Positions 35,681 to 44,763 of a DNA stretch of 64,000 nucleotides are shown piece after piece. Numbering within the stretch: position 1 is the first letter of the stretch; the number at the start of each line of letters is the position of its first letter. Position numbers and translations under genes: made by a program. Source of the DNA: Alicyclobacillus fastidiosus (GTDB lineage Bacteria; Bacillota; Bacilli; Alicyclobacillales; Alicyclobacillaceae). The notes below the pieces were generated by a model. That model did no database searches. It worked only from the letters and a program-made list of their open reading frames with translations, and had not been told where the DNA came from. The DNA lies in contig NZ_CP104067.1 of assembly GCF_026651875.1 (NCBI RefSeq), positions 2,666,001 to 2,730,000 of the forward strand. The letters run 5' to 3'.

Positions 35681-36688
35681 GTGGTAGAGCAAGAGACAGC
35701 CGTAGTGGAGAATGTAACCGATATGCTGATTGTGGGTGGCGGACCGACTGGGTTGTTCGCTGCATTTTACAGTGGGATGCGGAATACATCCTGCAAAATC
35801 ATCGATAGCTTACCGGAATTAGGTGGCCAACTTGCCACTTTGTATCCAGAAAAGTACATTTTTGATGTGGCTGGTTTTCCTAAAGTACAAGCTCGAGACT
35901 TGGTGAATCGACTGGTTGAGCAGGCGATGCAGTTCAATCCCGGCATCCACTTGAATGAGGCCGTACAATCACTCGTCCGCCGCGAAGACGGATTGTTCGA
36001 ACTTCATACGGACAAGTCGGTTCACTTGGGCCGCGCGGTGATCATCTGCGCCGGCATTGGCGCGTTTACGCCTCGTCCGCTACCTGCAGCAAGTGCGACC
36101 AATTTTGAAGGTCGTGGGGTATCATATTATATTGATAAGGTAGAAAACTATCGCGGCAAGCGCGTATTGGTGGTCGGCGGTGGCGACTCTGCGGTGGACT
36201 ACGCGCTCATGCTCGAGGAAGTTGCGGCGTCGGTCACGCTCGTGCACCGTCGCGACCAGTTCCGTGCGCACGAGGAGAGCGTGCACAAATTGCACCAGTC
36301 GACTGTGAAACTCAAGGTGTTCACAGAGCTGACCGACGTGCAGGGGAATGGCTGGGTTGAACGCGCCGTCATCGTGAACAATCAGACGCAGGAGACGGAG
36401 ACGCTGGAAGTCGACGCGATTGTGAGTGGCTTGGGCTTCACCGCATCGCTTGGTCCTATCAAAGAATGGGGCTTGGAAATCGAAAAGAACGACATCGTCG
36501 TGAACAGCAAGATGGAGACCAACATCCCTGGCGTGTATGCGGCTGGAGACGTGGCTACCTATCCAGGTAAACTGAAACTCATTGCGACGGGATTTGGTGA
36601 AGCACCAACGGCAATCAATAACGCAAAGACGTATATTGATCCGAAGGCGCGCTTGTTCCCAGGTCACAGTACGTCAATGAAACGGTAA
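35681..36688 (+). CDS. Ferredoxin--NADP+ reductase type 2 (YumC-like)
   Basis: 335-residue flavoprotein of the thioredoxin-reductase fold. FAD motif GGGPTGLFAAFYSGMR, NADPH motif VVGGGDSAVDYAL and the second FAD motif GVYAAGDVATYPGKLKLIATGFGEA are present, but there is no redox-active CxxC. This fits the YumC ferredoxin/flavodoxin-NADP reductases and not TrxB. The C-terminus LFPGHSTSMK agrees. It starts with GTG behind TAGGAGGAAG and has its own promoter and terminator, so it is monocistronic. Confidence 0.92.
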   Translation: MVEQETAVVENVTDMLIVGGGPTGLFAAFYSGMRNTSCKIIDSLPELGGQLATLYPEKYIFDVAGFPKVQARDLVNRLVEQAMQFNPGIHLNEAVQSLVRREDGLFELHTDKSVHLGRAVIICAGIGAFTPRPLPAASATNFEGRGVSYYIDKVENYRGKRVLVVGGGDSAVDYALMLEEVAASVTLVHRRDQFRAHEESVHKLHQSTVKLKVFTELTDVQGNGWVERAVIVNNQTQETETLEVDAIVSGLGFTASLGPIKEWGLEIEKNDIVVNSKMETNIPGVYAAGDVATYPGKLKLIATGFGEAPTAINNAKTYIDPKARLFPGHSTSMKR

Positions 36689-36700
36689 CTCAGATTATCC

Positions 36701-36733
36701 GGAGTTCACACGTCTCGTGTGAACTCCTTTTTT
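36701..36733 (+). terminator. Intrinsic terminator after the ferredoxin-NADP reductase gene
   Basis: GGAGTTCACACG, loop TCT, CGTGTGAACTCC, then six T: a perfect 12-bp stem. Confidence 0.96.
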
Positions 36734-36799
36734 CATATCGGCCGAAAACGGCACACATGGCGTGGGAACCGTGGCGCGTGACGTAGGAGAGAGATGATT

Positions 36800-37663
36800 A
36801 TGGCACGGATTTTGGATGGTAAGGTCATCGCCGCAGCGGTGAAACAGGACCTGGCGATGGAGATAGCGCAGTTGAGGGAGAAGGAAGTTCAACCCAAACT
36901 GGTCGTGGTCTTAGTTGGGGATGACGCGGCGTCGGCGAGCTACGTGCGGTCGAAGGAACGCATGGCGCGCGAGCTGGGCCTGGAAGCGGAGGTTATCAAG
37001 CTTTCGGCGGACGTCAGCGAGTCAGAGTTGATGCGTCAAATCGAGTTGCAGAACGCGGACGATTCGGTGGATGCGGTGCTCGTTCAATTGCCCCTTCCCG
37101 AACACATCGATACGGACTGGGTGCTCATGGGCGTCGACCCTACGAAGGATGTGGATGGTTTTCACCCGCAGAACATCGGTCGATACGCCATCGGCTCACC
37201 GCTGGTCTGGCCGTGCACTACGGCGGGTATTCTCGAGATTCTCGAGCGTGCGAACGCGCCTGTCGCGGGGCAGACGGCGGTCGTCGTCGGGCGCAGTCGG
37301 ATTGTCGGGTGGCCGACGGCGCAACTCTTGTTGGCGCACAACGCGACGGTCGTTCAGTGTCACCGCCAAACCAGGAACTTGGCGGAATTCACGCGCCAGG
37401 CGGATATTCTCGTCGTCGCGGCGGGACAAGCCGGTTTGATTCGGGCGGACGACGTAAAGGCGGGCGCCGTCGTTATCGATGTGGGGATCAACCGCGTGGA
37501 CGGTCACCTCGTGGGTGACGTCGACTTTGATTCGGTGGTTCAAAAAGCAGGTGCGATTACGCCTGTACCAGGAGGTGTCGGCCCACTGACCGTCGCGATG
37601 CTCATGAAGAACACCGTGCGACTGGCACGGATACGACGTCTTACAAAGGAGGATGAACGGTGA
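36800..37663 (+). CDS. folD: Methylenetetrahydrofolate dehydrogenase/cyclohydrolase FolD
   Basis: Bifunctional one-carbon enzyme that complements the glycine cleavage system encoded upstream. The 287-residue protein has ILDGKVIAAAVK, SYVRSKERMARELG (catalytic Lys region), VQLPLPEHID, PTKDVDGFHP, VVGRSRIVGWP and PVPGGVGPLTVAML. ATG 36800 fits the family start; ATG 36794 is two codons earlier. It overlaps xseA by four bases (GTGA). Confidence 0.96.
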   Translation: MARILDGKVIAAAVKQDLAMEIAQLREKEVQPKLVVVLVGDDAASASYVRSKERMARELGLEAEVIKLSADVSESELMRQIELQNADDSVDAVLVQLPLPEHIDTDWVLMGVDPTKDVDGFHPQNIGRYAIGSPLVWPCTTAGILEILERANAPVAGQTAVVVGRSRIVGWPTAQLLLAHNATVVQCHRQTRNLAEFTRQADILVVAAGQAGLIRADDVKAGAVVIDVGINRVDGHLVGDVDFDSVVQKAGAITPVPGGVGPLTVAMLMKNTVRLARIRRLTKEDER

Positions 37664-39063
37664 ACGCTGTGAGTCCGGCCGCTGCCAATGCGAATGTGTT
37701 CAGCGTGACGCAGTTAAATCGGGTGATCAAGGACCGCATAGAGACAGACCCAAGGCTGCTGCAGTGTCACGTGTCGGGAGAGATTTCTAACTTTAAACAT
37801 CACACGAGCGGGCACATGTACTTCACTCTTAAAGATGAACAAAGTCGCGTACGCGCCGTCATGTTCGCTGGCCGAAACCGCCGCCTCCGGTTCCGGCCAG
37901 AGGACGGGATGCGCGTCATTTGCACCGGGAGTGTCAGCGTGTTTGATCGCGACGGCCAATACCAACTGTACGTCGACGACATGCAGCCTGATGGCATCGG
38001 TGCACTCTATGTGCAATTTGAACAATTGCGCAACCGCCTGCAGGCCGAGGGTTTGTTCTCGCAAGTGAGAAAGCGCCCTCTGCCCGCGTATCCGACGCGC
38101 ATCGGCGTCGTCACATCTCCGACGGGAGCGGTCATCCGCGACATTTGTACGACGCTTGAACGGCGGTTCCCCTTGGCTAAGGTCATTTTGGCGCCTGCTG
38201 CAGTACAGGGAGCCGGTGCGGCCAAGACCCTCGTCGCAGGGTTGCGCAAACTGTGGAGCCTCAAGGACCCAGTAGACGTGATCATCATTGGACGCGGTGG
38301 CGGTTCTCTAGAGGAATTGTGGCCGTTTAATGAAGAGGTGGTCGCGCGTGCCGTCGCGAATTCGCCTGTACCCATAGTGTCCGCCGTCGGCCACGAGACA
38401 GACGTCACCATCTGCGATTTCGTCGCCGACGTGCGGGCGGCGACGCCTACCGCGGCGGCGGAGTTGGTGGCGCCTCACCGCCAGGACATGAGCTATCAAC
38501 TGACGCAGGCCCTGGCGAGATCGGTGGGGGCCATCACCAATCAGGTTAGGACCTCGCGACAGGTGCTGCGGGGACTTGCCGAGCGGCCGGTACTTCGCGA
38601 ACCGAAGCGGATGATCGATAAAGAGCGGCAAACGGTTGACTATGTCGAAGGAAGATTGCGAGATGCGCTCGTCCGCCCAGTGCGCGTCGCGCGGCGGCAG
38701 TACGTGGACGTGGAGAGAAGATTGTTGCGCATTGACCTGAAACGGCGCATCGATACGCTCAAGTACCAGACTCAGTCGTTAGAGGATAGGTCGGGCCAAA
38801 GTGTCAAACGCACTGTCGATCGCTACAACGCGATGCTCGAACGCCAAATTGGCGTTCTCGAGGCGATCAATCCTCTGAGCGTTTTGCGTAGAGGATATAG
38901 TGTTGTTTATGATGAATCTAAGGACGAAATTATTTCGAGCACGGCACAACTTCCTGCCGGCCGCCGAATTCGCATTCGGGTGGCGGATGGAACTGTGTGC
39001 GCAAACGTCGTCGACGATGGAGGAGTTTATACGCGTGGAGAGCAAACCAGACTTGACATTTGA
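37660..39063 (+). CDS. xseA: Exodeoxyribonuclease VII large subunit
   Basis: Single-strand-specific exonuclease subunit. The 467-residue protein has an OB-fold N-terminal domain (VSGEISNFKHHTSGHMYFTLKD), a central catalytic region (PTRIGVVTSPTGAVIRDI and GRGGGSLEELWPFNEE), a long coiled coil and a C-terminal segment. GTG start behind AAAGGAGGATG, overlapping folD. The small subunit gene begins inside its 3' end. Confidence 0.96.
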   Translation: MNAVSPAAANANVFSVTQLNRVIKDRIETDPRLLQCHVSGEISNFKHHTSGHMYFTLKDEQSRVRAVMFAGRNRRLRFRPEDGMRVICTGSVSVFDRDGQYQLYVDDMQPDGIGALYVQFEQLRNRLQAEGLFSQVRKRPLPAYPTRIGVVTSPTGAVIRDICTTLERRFPLAKVILAPAAVQGAGAAKTLVAGLRKLWSLKDPVDVIIIGRGGGSLEELWPFNEEVVARAVANSPVPIVSAVGHETDVTICDFVADVRAATPTAAAELVAPHRQDMSYQLTQALARSVGAITNQVRTSRQVLRGLAERPVLREPKRMIDKERQTVDYVEGRLRDALVRPVRVARRQYVDVERRLLRIDLKRRIDTLKYQTQSLEDRSGQSVKRTVDRYNAMLERQIGVLEAINPLSVLRRGYSVVYDESKDEIISSTAQLPAGRRIRIRVADGTVCANVVDDGGVYTRGEQTRLDI

Positions 39064-39274
39064 GGAAGCTATGAAGAAATTGGAGGACATTGTTCGACAG
39101 TTGGAGTCAGGTTCCCTGCCTCTGGCTGAAAGCCTGGACAAATATCAGGAATCGATGCACCTCGTGAAATTTTGTCGCGAGCAATTGGACAAGGCTGAGT
39201 TTAAGTTAGAACAACTCTCCATGGATGAAGTCGAGGCAGAATCGGAAGCGGAAGATGGATCGCCGACAGAATGA
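39035..39274 (+). CDS. xseB: Exodeoxyribonuclease VII small subunit
   Basis: 79-residue helical protein with the family core LTFEEAMKKLEDIVRQLE and SLDKYQESMHLVKFC. GTG 39035 is chosen because GGAGGAG lies about ten bases upstream; ATG 39017 has no ribosome site. It overlaps xseA by 29 bases. The acidic C-terminal tail is a common feature. Confidence 0.94.
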   Translation: MESKPDLTFEEAMKKLEDIVRQLESGSLPLAESLDKYQESMHLVKFCREQLDKAEFKLEQLSMDEVEAESEAEDGSPTE

Positions 39275-39289
39275 GGACGGTGAACGCAA

Positions 39290-40162
39290 ATGTCCTATCT
39301 CGAAAGCTGTAAATCTGAACTCAATCAGTACCTGGAAACCGCCCTCGTCACGAGTGGGCTCGCGAAACGGCTGTACGACGCGATGAACTACAGTTTGTTG
39401 AATGACGGCAAGCGGCTGCGCCCGGCGCTGTGCATGGCGACGGCGGAGACGTTTGGAGTCGAGCGGCAGGCTGTGCTGCCTGCCGCAGCCGCGTTGGAGA
39501 TGATCCACAGCTATTCGCTGATCCACGACGACTTACCTTGTATGGACGACGACGACTTGCGCCGCGGACAACCGACGAACCACAAGGTGTTTGGCGAGGC
39601 GATGGCGCTGCTCGCCGGGGACGGATTATTGACCGAGGCGTTTGTTCAACTGTCAAAGCCGCTGTCCGGAGTCTCGCCGGATCGACAGGTGTCGATGTTG
39701 CACACGCTCGCCTTGCGCGCGGGCGCGTCCGGCATGGTCGGAGGCCAAGCGGTAGACGTCGAACTGACTGGACAAGAGGGGACGCTCGCCGACGTGGAGT
39801 ACATCCACCTCCACAAGACCGCTCGGTTAATTCAGGCTTCCATCGAAATCGGTGCCCTGTTCCCGGAACTGCCGACTGAGTGCGTCAAGGCCCTGTCGGT
39901 GTACGGCGAATCGCTCGGACTCGCCTTTCAGATGATCGACGACGTGTTGGACGTCGTGGGCTCGTCGGAGGAACTCGGCAAGACGCCGGGCAAGGATGTG
40001 CAGGCGAATAAACTGACGTACCCCCGATTTCTCGGCGTCGAGGAGACGAGGGAGCTGGCGGCGCAGGTCATCGGGCGCGGCGAGCAGGCGCTTCTTAAGG
40101 TCGGCATTGCATCGAGTCCATTGCGAGAACTTCAATCGGTGGTTCTGGAACGCACCCACTAG
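39290..40162 (+). CDS. ispA: Polyprenyl (farnesyl) diphosphate synthase
   Basis: Condenses isopentenyl and allylic diphosphates. The 290-residue protein shows the first Asp-rich motif (DDLPCMDDDDLRRGQPT), the second (FQMIDDVLDV) and KLTYPRFLG. It is the last gene before the OLE RNA and the dxs gene of the same isoprenoid pathway lies after it. No clear terminator follows, so read-through into the OLE region is possible. Confidence 0.95.
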   Translation: MSYLESCKSELNQYLETALVTSGLAKRLYDAMNYSLLNDGKRLRPALCMATAETFGVERQAVLPAAAALEMIHSYSLIHDDLPCMDDDDLRRGQPTNHKVFGEAMALLAGDGLLTEAFVQLSKPLSGVSPDRQVSMLHTLALRAGASGMVGGQAVDVELTGQEGTLADVEYIHLHKTARLIQASIEIGALFPELPTECVKALSVYGESLGLAFQMIDDVLDVVGSSEELGKTPGKDVQANKLTYPRFLGVEETRELAAQVIGRGEQALLKVGIASSPLRELQSVVLERTH

Positions 40163-40230
40163 ATCTTCCTGTGCGTCCGGGGCGGATGCAATGGCAGGAT
40201 CGTTTGGCAACAATGAATTCTGTGGTTTTG

Positions 40231-40248
40231 CCGCGAATATGATATACT
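40231..40248 (+). promoter_or_regulatory. Extended -10 promoter for OLE RNA
   Basis: TGATATACT is an extended -10 element. It lies five to seven bases before the presumed 5' end of the RNA. No strong -35 is seen. Confidence 0.5.
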
Positions 40249-40253
40249 AAGTA

Positions 40254-40860
40254 TCAGTTGAGATGCCTTATGAATGGGTGGCGCAGTATTCTAGTCAGCC
40301 GTCCGTGCTTGAAGGCGGGGCTAAAAATCCGCCAAAGGGCACATCGATGAAGTTCCTGGTGTTGGCTTGGGGCGCCCAGCCCTGGGCTTATGCTGGGAGT
40401 TAAGAAAGTTGGGTAGCCCGCAATGGCATGTGGAACCTAACCCAGCTTTCGCGGAGGCCCAAGTGCGTAGCTCGCAGTCCACTAGTGGAAGGGTTATGGC
40501 TTGGGGTATGAACCTGCATGCGGAGGCAATCTGTGTGCAGTGTAGCCTGCCTTGAGTGGTACTGAAGGATCCTAGGTATTCAGGCGAAGTGCCGCGGCCA
40601 CGGTCACTTCGCTGGTGCTGGGTGAAATCCGTACTGCAAAAGAGGCTAGGGTGCGGTAACGGCTGCCGCGGAAAACGCCTAGACTGTTCGCTACAATGTG
40701 AGACACCTTGAGGATTATAGTGTGGACTAAGTGGTAATCTAGTCTGACAGTCGGTGACGCTGTCAAGTTGCGCTGAAAGGGAAACCGCCAGAACGGCGAC
40801 GTTTTGGCGCGCGACTGGGAAAACCTACTGGACCTAAGCCACAGCGTTTACTCAAGGAGT
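40254..40860 (+). ncRNA. OLE RNA (ornate, large, extremophilic RNA)
   Basis: A stretch of about 610 bases without a credible gene lies between ispA and a membrane-protein gene that is followed by dxs. This is the genomic position described for OLE RNA in extremophilic Firmicutes, and the length is right. Stable structures are visible: GCGAAGTG (40584) pairing with CACTTCGC (40605) plus an inner CCG/CGG, CTGACAG/CTGTCA near 40744-40766, and a 10-bp stem at 40786-40809 capped by the GNRA loop GCGA. The adjacent OapA-like gene supports the call. OLE forms a membrane RNP and is linked to alcohol, cold and magnesium stress. The ends are approximate; I cannot run the covariance model. Confidence 0.85.
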
Positions 40861-40893
40861 TGCCACCCTTTCTCAATCACTACATATGGAGAA

Positions 40894-41469
40894 ATGATGA
40901 AGAAATCGTCCAAATCGAAGTCAAACTATAAATTTATCGTGTTTGTTGCCGCACTGACGTTGCCTATCAGTGCGGTTTTCGATACATCTACTATCTTCCT
41001 CAATACGACGACATGGTATATTGGCGCGATTGTCGTGGTCTGTATCGTCTTTATCGGTGCGCTGTTTGATATGCTTGGCATGGCAGCGGCGGCCGCTCGA
41101 GAGACGCCATTCCACGCGATGGCGTCTAAACGCGTTTTTGGTGCGCGTCGCGCCATCGCGATCGTCCGAAATGCCGAAAAAGTGTCGAGTGTGTGTAGCG
41201 ACGTCATTGGCGATATCGCAGGTGTCCTCAGCGGTGCTGGCGCGCTCGCGGTGAGCGTACAATTGCTTGCGACGATACACGTAGGTGGCTGGAGAGATGA
41301 GGCGGTGAAAATCGCCATCACCGCCGTCATTACATCCTTGACCGTAGGGGGAAAAGCGATTGGCAAGACGGTGGCAATTCATTCTCCTACCCCCATCATT
41401 CTGTTTGCAGCTCGTTTATGGGAAACTGTGTCCTTCGTGGACCGCGGTGCACAACGGCGAAAAAAGTGA
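40894..41469 (+). CDS. oapA: OLE-associated membrane protein OapA
   Basis: 191-residue protein with a basic N-terminus (MKKSSKSKSNYKF), about four hydrophobic segments (residues about 17-37, 45-66, 112-130 and 140-160) and several Arg/Lys-rich loops (KRVFGARRAIAIVRNAEK). A DxxxD motif (SDVIGDIAG) near residue 105 matches the motif reported for OapA, which binds OLE RNA at the membrane. ATG 40894 or 40897 follows ATGGAG. It starts 34 bases after the RNA region and is 12 bases ahead of dxs. Confidence 0.85.
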   Translation: MMKKSSKSKSNYKFIVFVAALTLPISAVFDTSTIFLNTTTWYIGAIVVVCIVFIGALFDMLGMAAAAARETPFHAMASKRVFGARRAIAIVRNAEKVSSVCSDVIGDIAGVLSGAGALAVSVQLLATIHVGGWRDEAVKIAITAVITSLTVGGKAIGKTVAIHSPTPIILFAARLWETVSFVDRGAQRRKK

Positions 41470-41481
41470 GGCTTACGTTAG

Positions 41482-43365
41482 ATGAACATCTTGGACCAGA
41501 TCGATGAACCAGAAAAATTAAAGCGATTGACGACGGCGGAGCTCGTACAGCTCGCTAAGGAGATCCGGGCATTTCTCGTCGAATCGGTCTCCAAAACAGG
41601 GGGACACTTCGGTGCTAACTTGGGAGTGGTTGAACTCACCCTGGCGTTACACCGGGTATTTCACAGCCCCGAGGACAAAATTGTCTGGGACGTCGGGCAT
41701 CAAGCCTATGTGCACAAGTTGTTGACTGGTCGTAAGGAAGGGTTTGCCTCGCTGCGCCAATTTGGCGGCATGGCGGGATTTCCGAGGCGGGATGAGAGCG
41801 TACACGATCAATTCGGCGTAGGACATGCGAGCACGTCGATTTCTGCCGCGCTTGGGATGGCGGTCGCACGCGATTTACAAAAGAAGGACAATCACGTCAT
41901 CGCCGTCATCGGAGATGGTGCGCTGACGGGTGGCATGGCGATGGAGGCCCTCAACCATGCGGGGCACTTGGGAACGAATCTGTTGGTGGTGCTCAACGAC
42001 AATGAAATGTCCATCTCGGAAAACGTCGGCGCGGTGTCAAAATACCTGACGAAATTGCGTTCGGACCCGACCTACGCACGAGCCAAGGCCGACTTGGAAC
42101 AGATTTTGCGACGCTTACCTGCAATCGGAAATCGCTTGACGAACACGCTGGAGCGGTTCAAGGATGGCATGCGCAACTTGGTTGTACCTGGTCAATTTTT
42201 TGAGGCGTTCGGCTTTCGCTACTTAGGGCCTGTCGATGGGCACGATTTGGCGGGGATGATTCACACGCTGGAGGACGCAAAACGACTCAAGGGTCCCGTG
42301 CTCCTGCACGTGATCACGCAGAAGGGCAAAGGGTACGCGTCGGCGGAGAACGCTATCGACAAATGGCACGCTTGGCCGACTCCGAAGGGAGATAAGCAAA
42401 CCAAGTCCTACAGTCAAATTTTCGCGGAAACGCTGCGCGATTTGGCCAAAGATGACCCGCGCATCGTGGCGGTCTCGGCGGCGATGCTGCCAGGTACCGG
42501 ATTGTCCGCGTTCCAGTCTGCGTTTCCCAACCGGTGCTTTGACGTGGGCATCGCTGAACAACACGCGGCCACCTTCTGTGCAGGGCTGGCGACGCAGGGA
42601 ATGCGCCCAGTGTTCGCGGTGTACTCGACATTTTTACAGCGCGCCTACGATCAACTGATTCACGATGTCGCGATTCAGAACTTGCCGGTGCTCTTCGCGG
42701 TCGATCGCGCCGGGCTCGTCGGCGCGGACGGCGAAACGCACCAGGGCGCGTTCGACATCTCGTACGCACGCACGCTTCCGAATCTGACCATTATGATGCC
42801 AAAGGATGCAGCGGAGTTGCGGCAGATGATCCATACGGCATTGACCTTGAATGGCCCTTGTATCGTCCGCTATCCACGGGCAGACACGCACCCGCTGGTC
42901 GAAACGTCGCCCATCGAACATGTTCCAATTGGCAAGGCCGAGATCGTGCGAGAGGGTTCCCAGGTGGCGATTTTCGCGCTCGGTCCGATGGTCGCTATGG
43001 CGGAGACTGCGGCGGACGCGTTACTGCAAGCTCACGGCATTTCTGCGAAGGTGGTCAACCTTCGATTCGTGAAGCCCTTGGATGAGGCGCTGGTAATTGA
43101 GTGCGGGCGACACATGCCGATTGTCACCGTCGAGGAGGCGTCGACGCTGGGCGGCGCGGGTTCCGCCATACTCGAGGCGCTCGCTGCAGCGGACGTCTGT
43201 ACACCACTTCACCGCCTTGGCTTACCGGATGAGTTTATCCCGCATGGTGGGCGCAACGAGTTGTTGAAATCGATTGGGTTGACGGTCGATGGCATCGTGC
43301 AGGCGTGTCTCGACGTCGTTTCGGTTCAGACGGCTCGTCAAAGTCACATGTTGGTGGAGGACTAA
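41482..43365 (+). CDS. dxs: 1-deoxy-D-xylulose-5-phosphate synthase
   Basis: First enzyme of the MEP isoprenoid pathway, thiamine-diphosphate dependent. The 627-residue protein has GHFGANLGVVELTLALHRVF, HQAYVHKLLTGR, the ThDP motif (GDGALTGGMAMEALNHAG to NDN) and FDVGIAEQHAATF in the transketolase domain. It abuts tlyA with no gap. ispA of the same pathway lies on the other side of the OLE locus. Confidence 0.97.
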   Translation: MNILDQIDEPEKLKRLTTAELVQLAKEIRAFLVESVSKTGGHFGANLGVVELTLALHRVFHSPEDKIVWDVGHQAYVHKLLTGRKEGFASLRQFGGMAGFPRRDESVHDQFGVGHASTSISAALGMAVARDLQKKDNHVIAVIGDGALTGGMAMEALNHAGHLGTNLLVVLNDNEMSISENVGAVSKYLTKLRSDPTYARAKADLEQILRRLPAIGNRLTNTLERFKDGMRNLVVPGQFFEAFGFRYLGPVDGHDLAGMIHTLEDAKRLKGPVLLHVITQKGKGYASAENAIDKWHAWPTPKGDKQTKSYSQIFAETLRDLAKDDPRIVAVSAAMLPGTGLSAFQSAFPNRCFDVGIAEQHAATFCAGLATQGMRPVFAVYSTFLQRAYDQLIHDVAIQNLPVLFAVDRAGLVGADGETHQGAFDISYARTLPNLTIMMPKDAAELRQMIHTALTLNGPCIVRYPRADTHPLVETSPIEHVPIGKAEIVREGSQVAIFALGPMVAMAETAADALLQAHGISAKVVNLRFVKPLDEALVIECGRHMPIVTVEEASTLGGAGSAILEALAAADVCTPLHRLGLPDEFIPHGGRNELLKSIGLTVDGIVQACLDVVSVQTARQSHMLVED

Positions 43366-44211
43366 ATGGCTGGAACGCGTTTGGATGTGTTGTTGCACGC
43401 TCGCGGTCTGTACCCAAGTCGGGAAGCGGCGAGGCGGGCGGTGATGGCGGGCTTAGTCAAGGTCGGCGGCGAGCGGGCGGACAAACCAGGGATGAAAGTG
43501 CACGACGATGCGGTCGTCGACATTTTGGAACCGGAGCACCACTTCGTTTCCCGTGGCGGATTGAAATTGCAACAGGCCTTGGACCGGTTTGACGTGGATG
43601 TCACCGGCCGGGTGGCGATTGATGTCGGGGCTTCGACTGGCGGATTCACAGACTGTCTGTTACAGCACAGTGCCTCCCGTGTGTATGCCGTGGATGTCGG
43701 GTATGGGCAACTCGCGTGGACGCTCCGCAACGACCCGAGAGTGGTGGTCATGGAACGTACCAATTTCCGCCACGCCGACGAAGGGTTGTTTCAACCACAG
43801 CCCAGTCTCGCAGTTATGGACGTCTCTTTCATCTCGACCAAACTGCTGTTCCCGAAGCTGGCGGCCGTCTCCACAGATGGCGCGGACGTCATAAGTCTCG
43901 TCAAGCCTCAGTTCGAAGCCGGTCGCGGCTTTGTCGGAAAAGGGGGCATTGTGCGAGACGCCAGGGTTCATCTACGGGTACTTCTGGACATGCTGGATCA
44001 TGTCACGTCCGTAGGTTGGTCTTGTCATGGACTCACGTTTTCTCCGATTTCCGGTGGAGACGGCAATATTGAATTCCTGGCCTGGTGGAAGATGGTAGAG
44101 GGCGACGAAAGCAGCAACTGGACCAGCGTCGCCAAAGCGGTGGTGGTTGAAGCGTGGAATGAGCTTCAGGGAGAGAACGTCGAATCGGTTCTGGAGAGTC
44201 CACTGGCCTAA
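43366..44211 (+). CDS. tlyA: TlyA family rRNA (cytidine-2'-O)-methyltransferase
   Basis: 281-residue protein: S4 RNA-binding domain (RLDVLLHARGLYPSREAARR) followed by an FtsJ-like methyltransferase domain with SAM motif AIDVGASTGGFTDCLLQ, the DVSF motif and LVKPQFEAGR. Homologues methylate 16S/23S rRNA; the haemolysin label is historical. GGTGGAGG at the end of dxs serves as ribosome site. Confidence 0.95.
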   Translation: MAGTRLDVLLHARGLYPSREAARRAVMAGLVKVGGERADKPGMKVHDDAVVDILEPEHHFVSRGGLKLQQALDRFDVDVTGRVAIDVGASTGGFTDCLLQHSASRVYAVDVGYGQLAWTLRNDPRVVVMERTNFRHADEGLFQPQPSLAVMDVSFISTKLLFPKLAAVSTDGADVISLVKPQFEAGRGFVGKGGIVRDARVHLRVLLDMLDHVTSVGWSCHGLTFSPISGGDGNIEFLAWWKMVEGDESSNWTSVAKAVVVEAWNELQGENVESVLESPLA

Positions 44212-44220
44212 CGGACAATC

Positions 44221-44748
44221 TTGTGGCAGGATAGGACGACCGTATCCGTGATCACGTTTTTTGGACTGTTGGGCGCTTTTTGGTGTCTTTGGTATGTGAC
44301 CAAATCCCTCGTGTTGGCGCGTCCCTCCAAACAGAAGGAGTCGCCGCCTGACGGACTTTTGCAAAGTGCCCTGCGATGGCTTTCGGACAATGACTACGAC
44401 GTGCTCAATGCACAGAAGACGGCGGGTTACACCGCATACATCGGCGATTCTCTTGTCGGTTATAAAGAAGAAGCGGATTTTATTGCACGAAAGAACGGCC
44501 ATGAGTATGCTGTGATTGTTGGGCTCGAAGACCTGTCCCAAGAGGAGATTTGTCAGCGGTACTTCCCGTTGTTTGCGATTCTAGACGTGCAAGGAATCAT
44601 TTTTCTCAACATGCGGGATGAAACTGTACGGCACGTTGAGTTTGTTCTTCATCGACCACGCCGCCACCACTTTCGTCATCTGGTCTATCGAAGTCTTTGG
44701 TTTTCAGGGGGCATATTGTTCGCTTTTGCCTTGTTGCATCGCGCGTGA
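44221..44748 (+). CDS. Two-helix membrane protein with a degenerate nuclease-like core
   Basis: 175-residue protein, not recognised. It has an N-terminal membrane helix (about residues 7-30), a soluble middle domain and a C-terminal helix (about 157-175). The middle (DNDYDVLNAQKTAGYTAYI, then EADFIARKNGHEYAVIV) resembles the core of PD-(D/E)XK nuclease-like proteins, but the final ExK position reads GLED, so activity is unlikely if the resemblance is real. The TTG start is nine bases after the tlyA stop. It probably belongs to the dxs-tlyA-nadK-recN run. Confidence 0.6.
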   Translation: MWQDRTTVSVITFFGLLGAFWCLWYVTKSLVLARPSKQKESPPDGLLQSALRWLSDNDYDVLNAQKTAGYTAYIGDSLVGYKEEADFIARKNGHEYAVIVGLEDLSQEEICQRYFPLFAILDVQGIIFLNMRDETVRHVEFVLHRPRRHHFRHLVYRSLWFSGGILFAFALLHRA

Positions 44749-44763
44749 TGGGGAGGGAAGGCC

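Noticed and set aside
40367-40555. Open frame inside the ispA-dxs gap
   Set aside because: No ribosome site and no protein-like conservation; the region is better explained by OLE RNA structure.
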